Source: JAWWOW01 sp033851265 (lineage in GTDB: Bacteria; Actinomycetota; Actinomycetes; JAWWOW01). From it: a stretch of DNA of 64,000 nt. The stretch's first letter is position 1, and every line of letters starts with the position of its first letter. Positions 59,964 to 64,000 of the stretch are shown piece by piece. Under the pieces are notes generated by a model. That model ran no database searches and was not told where the DNA came from. It saw nothing but the letters and a program-made list of their open reading frames with translations. The position numbers and the translations under genes are program-made. The stretch is from contig JAWWOW010000003.1 of the NCBI GenBank assembly GCA_033851265.1, positions 372,001 to 436,000 on the forward strand, in the 5' to 3' direction.

Positions 59964-61147
59964 CGGCGCAACACCACCGCACCACTCGGGTCGGTGATCG
60001 CACCGCAGACAAACACGCTGCTGCAGCTCGTGACCTGGTTGACCGCGGTCCCGCGCAGTTGTCGCACGGCTTCGGGCCAGTGGTTGAAGCCGTGGATGGA
60101 CGCTTCGCTGGTCGAGCCACCGTGCGTGTTCACCGGGAGTGCGCCGTCCGGCCATTGCGTCTCACCATCGGCCACGAACAGCCCGCCGACGCCCGGGGGG
60201 AGGAAACCCCATGCTTCCAGCGACAGGACGACGGCGGGTGTGAAGTGATCGAACACCATCGCCGCGCTGATGTCCTTCGGCACAATCTCCGACTGCGCCC
60301 ACAGCCGAGTTGCCATGCCGAGCGCCGACTCCTTGTACAGCTCGGGCGCGTGCGCGAAGTAGTCGAGTAGTTGGTAGTGGCCGGGATGCCCACCTTGCAC
60401 CGCCGCGTGAACGAGCACGGGCGGTTGTCGCAGGTCTGTGGCGCGTTCGGCACTCGTCACGACCACCGCCACAGCGCCGTCGCACTCCAGAGAGCAGTCG
60501 AGGAGGCGCAGCGGCTCAGCGATCGGGCGCGACTCGGCCCAGTCATCGAGCGTGATCGGATCGCGCATCAACGCCTTGGGGTTCGTCGACGCGTGTGCAC
60601 GTTGCGCTACGGCCTGCATGCCGAAGGCTTCCGCGCTGGTGCCGAAAACCGCCATGTGCCGGCGCGCGATGAGCGCCATCTCCTGCGCCGGTGATGCCAG
60701 TCCGAACGGATGGTGGAACTGCGCATGACCCGTGAGTCGCGCGCCCGCCTTCTCCCACGGCCGACCGCCGTGCATCGGGTCGGCGCCGTACGACGACCGC
60801 TTCGACCGCTTCCGGCTGCGGTACGTCAGTACGACGTCCGCGGCGCCACTCGCAACCGCTAGGGCGGCCACCGCCACGGTGCTCGCCAGCGCTCCGCCGC
60901 CAGACGCCACCCCCACAAAGAACCGCAGTTCCGGTACGCCGAGGCCGTAGAGCAGATCGAGCTCGCGAACGTTCTCCACGTCATAGCGCACGACGCCGTC
61001 GATATCGGTGACGTCGATGCCCGCATCCGCACAGGCGGCGAGCACCGCCTCAGCCGCCAGATCGACTTCCGTGCGCGGCAGATCGAAGCCGTACTCCGTC
61101 TGTCCAATCCCAACGATCGCTGCCCGGTCGGCAACGGGAAAACTCAC
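59960..61147 (-). CDS. SCP-x/lipid-transfer-type thiolase
   Basis: 395 residues from GTG 61147. RAAIVGIGQTEYGF opens the thiolase fold; ELRFFVGVASGGGALASTVAVAAL and the C-terminal NTHGGSTSEASIHGFNHWPEAVRQL correspond to thiolase core regions. The usual active-site Cys position (after VASGGG) is a serine/glycine-rich stretch without Cys, as in many 'lipid-transfer' thiolases acting in steroid side-chain breakdown. Acting with DUF35 it may perform retro-aldol or thiolysis reactions on a lipid. The exact substrate is unknown. Confidence 0.82.
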   Translation of the reverse strand: MSFPVADRAAIVGIGQTEYGFDLPRTEVDLAAEAVLAACADAGIDVTDIDGVVRYDVENVRELDLLYGLGVPELRFFVGVASGGGALASTVAVAALAVASGAADVVLTYRSRKRSKRSSYGADPMHGGRPWEKAGARLTGHAQFHHPFGLASPAQEMALIARRHMAVFGTSAEAFGMQAVAQRAHASTNPKALMRDPITLDDWAESRPIAEPLRLLDCSLECDGAVAVVVTSAERATDLRQPPVLVHAAVQGGHPGHYQLLDYFAHAPELYKESALGMATRLWAQSEIVPKDISAAMVFDHFTPAVVLSLEAWGFLPPGVGGLFVADGETQWPDGALPVNTHGGSTSEASIHGFNHWPEAVRQLRGTAVNQVTSCSSVFVCGAITDPSGAVVLRR

Positions 61148-61166
61148 AGGCGCAGCCTGCCAGGGA

Positions 61167-61577
61167 TCAGCCGCTGACGTTGGGCCCGACGCGGGTCGGT
61201 GTGATCCGCAGCAACACACGCTGCTCGCGCTCCATCGCTGCGCGGTAGTCGTCCCAATCCGGGTGCTCGCCGGAGATGCCGCGGTAGTACTCGATCAGCC
61301 CATCCATCGCTTCCGGCAGCTCGATGATCTCGACCGGGCCTTCGGCCTGCATGAAGTCCCCGAAGAAGCCGTCGTTCAGCAGGCACAACCAGGCGCGCGG
61401 GTCGCGACGGAGGTTCTTCACTTTCATCGCTGTCTCACGAGAGCTGATGACGAGTTTGTCGTCGGAGTCGAGGCCGATCGTGACGGGTGTCAGCTGGGGG
61501 GAGCCGTCCTTGCGGAGGGTGGCGAGGACGACGCGGTGGTTGCGGCGTACCCAATCAAGAACGTCAGGGACGTCCAT
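61167..61577 (-). CDS. PPOX-class F420/FMN-dependent protein
   Basis: 136 residues, a single split-barrel flavin-reductase fold. VVLATLRKDGSPQLTPVTIG and LVISSRETAMKVKNLRRDPRAW are the F420-binding-type blocks, and EYYRGISGEHPDWDDYRAAM is typical of actinobacterial F420-dependent family members. It reduces or oxidises an unknown small molecule. It lies 3 nt after the DUF4287 gene and 19 nt before the thiolase gene on the same strand. Confidence 0.87.
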   Translation of the reverse strand: MDVPDVLDWVRRNHRVVLATLRKDGSPQLTPVTIGLDSDDKLVISSRETAMKVKNLRRDPRAWLCLLNDGFFGDFMQAEGPVEIIELPEAMDGLIEYYRGISGEHPDWDDYRAAMEREQRVLLRITPTRVGPNVSG

Positions 61578-61580
61578 GCG

Positions 61581-61808
61581 TCACGAACGTCCGGCGTGGC
61601 GGCGCTTGTCGTGTTCGTGCACGATCGCCTGCGCGAAACCGTGCGGGATCTCGTGCTCGTCGCGCAGCCAGGTCACGCGCTCCTCGAAGCGCAGCAACGC
61701 GGGACCGTTCTCGATGGCTTCGAACCACTGGGGGAGAGGTCGCCCAGTCACGTCCGGGACCCGCTTGAGCAGACTCTGATGGGTCTCTTCGGAGTGCTGA
61801 TGCGACAT
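61581..61808 (-). CDS. DUF4287 family protein
   Basis: 75 residues from ATG 61808, preceded by AAGGAGG at five bases. VPDVTGRPLPQWFEAIEN, FEERVTWLRDEHEIPHGFAQAIVHE match the short DUF4287 helix-rich domain, of unknown function. It is the first gene of the DUF4287-PPOX-thiolase-DUF35 operon. Confidence 0.82.
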   Translation of the reverse strand: MSHQHSEETHQSLLKRVPDVTGRPLPQWFEAIENGPALLRFEERVTWLRDEHEIPHGFAQAIVHEHDKRRHAGRS

Positions 61809-61889
61809 GAACCCCTCCTTGGATCGACGACGGCGTGCCTTCAGGGTGCCTGACCGAATCCAGCGGAACAACCCCTGGTCCGGCTGGGC

Positions 61890-63329
61890 TCACCGGCCGG
61901 GCAGAGCTCCGACCCGGCGCAAGATAGACAACGCGGCAGGTAGTGACGCAAGTGCCCTGGCCAGGTCGGTCGGACGGGCGACGCGGTGGGCGTTGGCGTT
62001 CACGTAGCACCGGATAGCCCGGTCGAACGTCGCGGAGCCCACCGCGGACCGGGCCCGGAGCAGGGCCGATGCTCCCTGCAAGTACACCGACCGGAAGTAG
62101 GTACGAGAGCCCTTGTTCTCCCAGAACGTCATGGGTCGTCCCACCCGGTTGCGGCCACTCGCGGGGACAGCGGCGCTCTGGTACCGCTGGGACTGGCCAT
62201 TGTCGAGCGCCTCGACGTACGTCGCGAACGCCTCGTCGAGCCACGGGTCGCGGGCCTGGTTGTCGCCGACCAGCCCGTAGAACCATTCGTGCGCGACCTC
62301 GTGCGACGCGGTTGCGTCGAGCTGGTTGTGTCCGAGCAAGATCGCACCCGGGAACTCGATGCCGCCACTGACGTCCGGGATGACCGTCACCGACAAGTGT
62401 TCGAACGGAAACCGGCCCAGCCGCGTGACGTGGTCTCTCATTGCCGCCGTGATTGCGCGCAACACGGTGGCCGCGTCGTCGGACATCGATGCCGTCACAC
62501 CGACCACGACGGGCACCCCGCTGACGGTTGAGCTGGCCCGTCGCATGTGCCCGCTCGTGACGGCAACATCGCGCACACTTGTCGCGGTGAAGCGCCAGGT
62601 GCGTCGACCGTCGGCCGTCGCGGTTGGCGCACCTGCTTGTACGCCGGTGGCGAGCACCGTGTCGCCGGCTGGAGCGACAACCGTGAGATCGGCCAGCCGG
62701 AACACTTCACTGGTCGCAGCCTCGGCGAACAACGCTGTCGGCGGTTCCGTGGCCCACCCGACCCCGCGTTCGTAGGCCAGCAAGGGGAAGCCCGTTCCCC
62801 ACCACGCACTGTCCGCGCGAGTGCCCCATCTCTCATTCGCGCCAACCGGCAGCGTGAGAGTGAAGCGCACGTTGACCGTGATCTTGGTGTTCGCCGGAAC
62901 CGGTGTGGTCAGCGGGACGCGGAGCAACGTATTGGAACGTTCGAGGGTAACTGTCGTCTTGTCGGCGACGTCGACGCTGTTGATTGCCAGCGAGCCGCCG
63001 GATCGCCGCGAGGTGGCGTTGTTCGGCCACAGTCTGAATACGACGTCGTCGACGCGGCGGTCGGGCCGGAAGGTGACGCGCTCGGTTCCGGTGATCACGC
63101 GGCGATCCTTCGGGACCACGAAGCTCAGCTCGACAATCGGTCGGTTGGGATCAGGCGGGTTGTACGACGACGGGCAGGGGTTCGGACTGGGACTTGGCGT
63201 CGGTGTCGGTGTTGCGCTCGGTGTGACGACGGGTTGCGGTGTCGGTGTCGGCGCCGACGTGTTGCTCCCTGACGAGCACGCCGTGACCGCGGTCACAACC
63301 AGAAGAAGCAGGGCTAACCGTCGGTGCAC
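61890..63329 (-). CDS. M1-family metallopeptidase lipoprotein
   Basis: 479 residues. Lipoprotein signal (LLLLVVTAVTAC, lipobox near residue 15-18), then a Thr/Pro/Ser-rich linker to about residue 50, an N-terminal beta domain and a thermolysin-like catalytic domain. The zinc site is SHEVAHEWFYGLVG (HExxH) with the third ligand in PWLDEAFATYVE; GGIEFPGAI is the substrate-recognition motif equivalent to GxMEN. The C-terminal helical part is short. It would cut peptides on the outer face of the membrane. GTG 63329 is preceded by an overlapping, divergent -10 box. Confidence 0.88.
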   Translation of the reverse strand: MHRRLALLLLVVTAVTACSSGSNTSAPTPTPQPVVTPSATPTPTPSPSPNPCPSSYNPPDPNRPIVELSFVVPKDRRVITGTERVTFRPDRRVDDVVFRLWPNNATSRRSGGSLAINSVDVADKTTVTLERSNTLLRVPLTTPVPANTKITVNVRFTLTLPVGANERWGTRADSAWWGTGFPLLAYERGVGWATEPPTALFAEAATSEVFRLADLTVVAPAGDTVLATGVQAGAPTATADGRRTWRFTATSVRDVAVTSGHMRRASSTVSGVPVVVGVTASMSDDAATVLRAITAAMRDHVTRLGRFPFEHLSVTVIPDVSGGIEFPGAILLGHNQLDATASHEVAHEWFYGLVGDNQARDPWLDEAFATYVEALDNGQSQRYQSAAVPASGRNRVGRPMTFWENKGSRTYFRSVYLQGASALLRARSAVGSATFDRAIRCYVNANAHRVARPTDLARALASLPAALSILRRVGALPGR

Positions 63330-63335
63330 GTCTCG

Positions 63336-63345
63336 ACGGTAACGT
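63336..63345. promoter_or_regulatory. Bidirectional -10 element with overlapping divergent boxes
   Basis: On the plus strand TAACGT (63340-63345) ends seven bases before the ATG at 63353. On the minus strand TACCGT (63341-63336) ends six bases before the GTG at 63329. The two boxes share bases 63340-63341, so transcription in both directions would start at the start codons, without leaders. Confidence 0.6.
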
Positions 63346-63352
63346 CATCGGC

Positions 63353-63664
63353 ATGTCTGATCTCGCGACGTCGCTCGATCGTGAGGTCACGGTGTTAGCC
63401 GAGCGCCTGCGGCATTGGCACCCGAAGCGATGGCGCGGGGCCGCGCCGCCGTACGCGCACCGGTCCGAAGCCGCGTTCGACCTCGCCAAGACACTCGCCG
63501 AGTTGGCGCACGCGCCGGCCGCGCTTCCCTGGATCGGCGAGCACGTCGTCGCGGACCAGATCGCGGTGACCGGACATGACCTGGCCACGTCGAGTGGTGA
63601 CGAACAGGTGCTCGAAGCGGCCCTCGAAAAACTACGGCGTACCCGCGAACTCCTGGGGATCTAG
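63353..63664 (+). CDS. Small uncharacterised protein
   Basis: 103 residues, mostly helical (LDREVTVLAERLRHWHPKRW, AFDLAKTLAELAHAP, VLEAALEKLRRTRELLG) with a central PWIGEHVVADQIAVTGHDL. It resembles a conserved actinobacterial protein without a name. It is divergent from the M1 peptidase and convergent with the thiolase below, overlapping it by 4 bp. Confidence 0.72.
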   Translation: MSDLATSLDREVTVLAERLRHWHPKRWRGAAPPYAHRSEAAFDLAKTLAELAHAPAALPWIGEHVVADQIAVTGHDLATSSGDEQVLEAALEKLRRTRELLGI

Positions 63665-64000
63665 TTCAGGCGTTCGAAGATTGCTGCCATGCCCTGGCCA
63701 CCGCCGACGCACATCGTTTCGAGGCCGAAGGTCTTGTCCTCGAACTGCAGACCGTTGATCAGCGTGCCGGTGATGCGAGCACCGGTCATGCCGAATGGGT
63801 GACCGACGGCGATAGCCCCGCCGTGCACGTTGAGGCGCTCGATGTCGATGCCCAGTTGCCGGTACGACGGGATGACCTGCGCGGCGAACGCCTCGTTGAT
63901 CTCCACGAGGTCGATGTCACCAATCGACATATTGGCCCGCGCGAGCGCCTGCCTCGACGCCTCGATCGGGCCGAGGCCCATGATCTCCGGCGACAGCCCG
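63661..64000 (-). CDS. Acetyl-CoA acetyltransferase (thiolase), C-terminal part
   Basis: The frame is open to the window edge, so this is the 3' end only. EINEAFAAQVIPSY, LNVHGGAIAVGHPFGMTGAR (catalytic His) and GLETMCVGGGQGMAAIFERL (catalytic Cys) are the textbook C-terminal thiolase motifs, so unlike the thiolase at 60-61 kb the catalytic residues are present. It would condense or cleave acyl-CoAs in fatty acid metabolism. Confidence 0.95.
   Translation of the reverse strand, partial: GLSPEIMGLGPIEASRQALARANMSIGDIDLVEINEAFAAQVIPSYRQLGIDIERLNVHGGAIAVGHPFGMTGARITGTLINGLQFEDKTFGLETMCVGGGQGMAAIFERLN

Noticed and set aside
1..64000. CRISPR array or cas genes
   Set aside because: No regularly spaced repeats and no Cas-like protein were seen on either strand.

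Overview
The window is chromosomal DNA from a high-GC Gram-positive bacterium (Actinomycetota). Evidence: codon use is strongly GC-biased, GTG starts are common, and stop/start overlaps (ATGA, GTGA) link many genes. It carries an Rpf resuscitation factor, an F420-type PPOX protein and a DUF222/HNH gene of the mycobacterial 13E12 type with a canonical actinobacterial SOS box. Gene order matches conserved actinobacterial blocks (metG-tatD-rpfB-rsmA-ispE, glmU-prs-rplY-pth, mfd-surA-like-mazG-eno-divIC-DUF501-ppx). I cannot name the genus.

Layout. 1-5.2 kb: end of metG, tatD, then rpfB-rsmA-ispE-comB behind a structured leader. 5.2-7.8 kb: DUF72 gene and a desaturase-TetR pair with a palindromic operator candidate. 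7.8-12.9 kb: a two-HTH, endonuclease-like gene whose frame runs through a tRNA-Gln(UUG) gene and stops on the start codon of glmU, then prs, rplY and pth. 13.1-34.1 kb: a large exopolysaccharide locus with initiating phosphoglycosyltransferase, Wzx flippase, Wzy-like polymerase, three separate Wzz/kinase-like copolymerases, a PssD/PssE (Alg14/Alg13-like) pair, GT2 and GT14 transferases, a methyltransferase, two sulfotransferases, an APH-fold protein and a secreted propeller/malectin/PKD protein. Together these suggest a Wzx/Wzy-type, probably sulfated, polysaccharide. 34.1-44.1 kb: RCC1-repeat lipoprotein, then the mfd to ppx housekeeping block.

44.35-49.59 kb is an approximately 5.2-kb integrative element with a serine recombinase at its left end, a rolling-circle HUH Rep gene, a DUF4232 lipoprotein, a two-TM peptide and, at the right end, an unrecognised protein with a PD-(D/E)xK-like nuclease motif. 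It sits inside a DUF222/HNH endonuclease gene and splits the HNH motif. The 5' part (49.58-50.66 kb) and the 3' part (44.15-44.36 kb) lie on opposite sides, and the broken gene still has its LexA box upstream. The PD-(D/E)xK cargo gene is the best candidate here for an undescribed, possibly defensive, function.

50.9-64 kb: ordinary chromosomal genes, including VOC, GNAT, GT39-like, ABM, DUF1697, CoA-binding, uracil-DNA glycosylase, NDH-2, ACT repeats, peptide deformylase, an atypical tRNA with UAA anticodon, a CMD/AhpD-like protein, a DUF4287-PPOX-thiolase-DUF35 operon, an M1-type lipoprotein peptidase and the end of a second thiolase. Several genes have a TANNNT box 6-7 nt before the start codon, suggesting leaderless transcripts. 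One such pair is divergent with overlapping -10 boxes.
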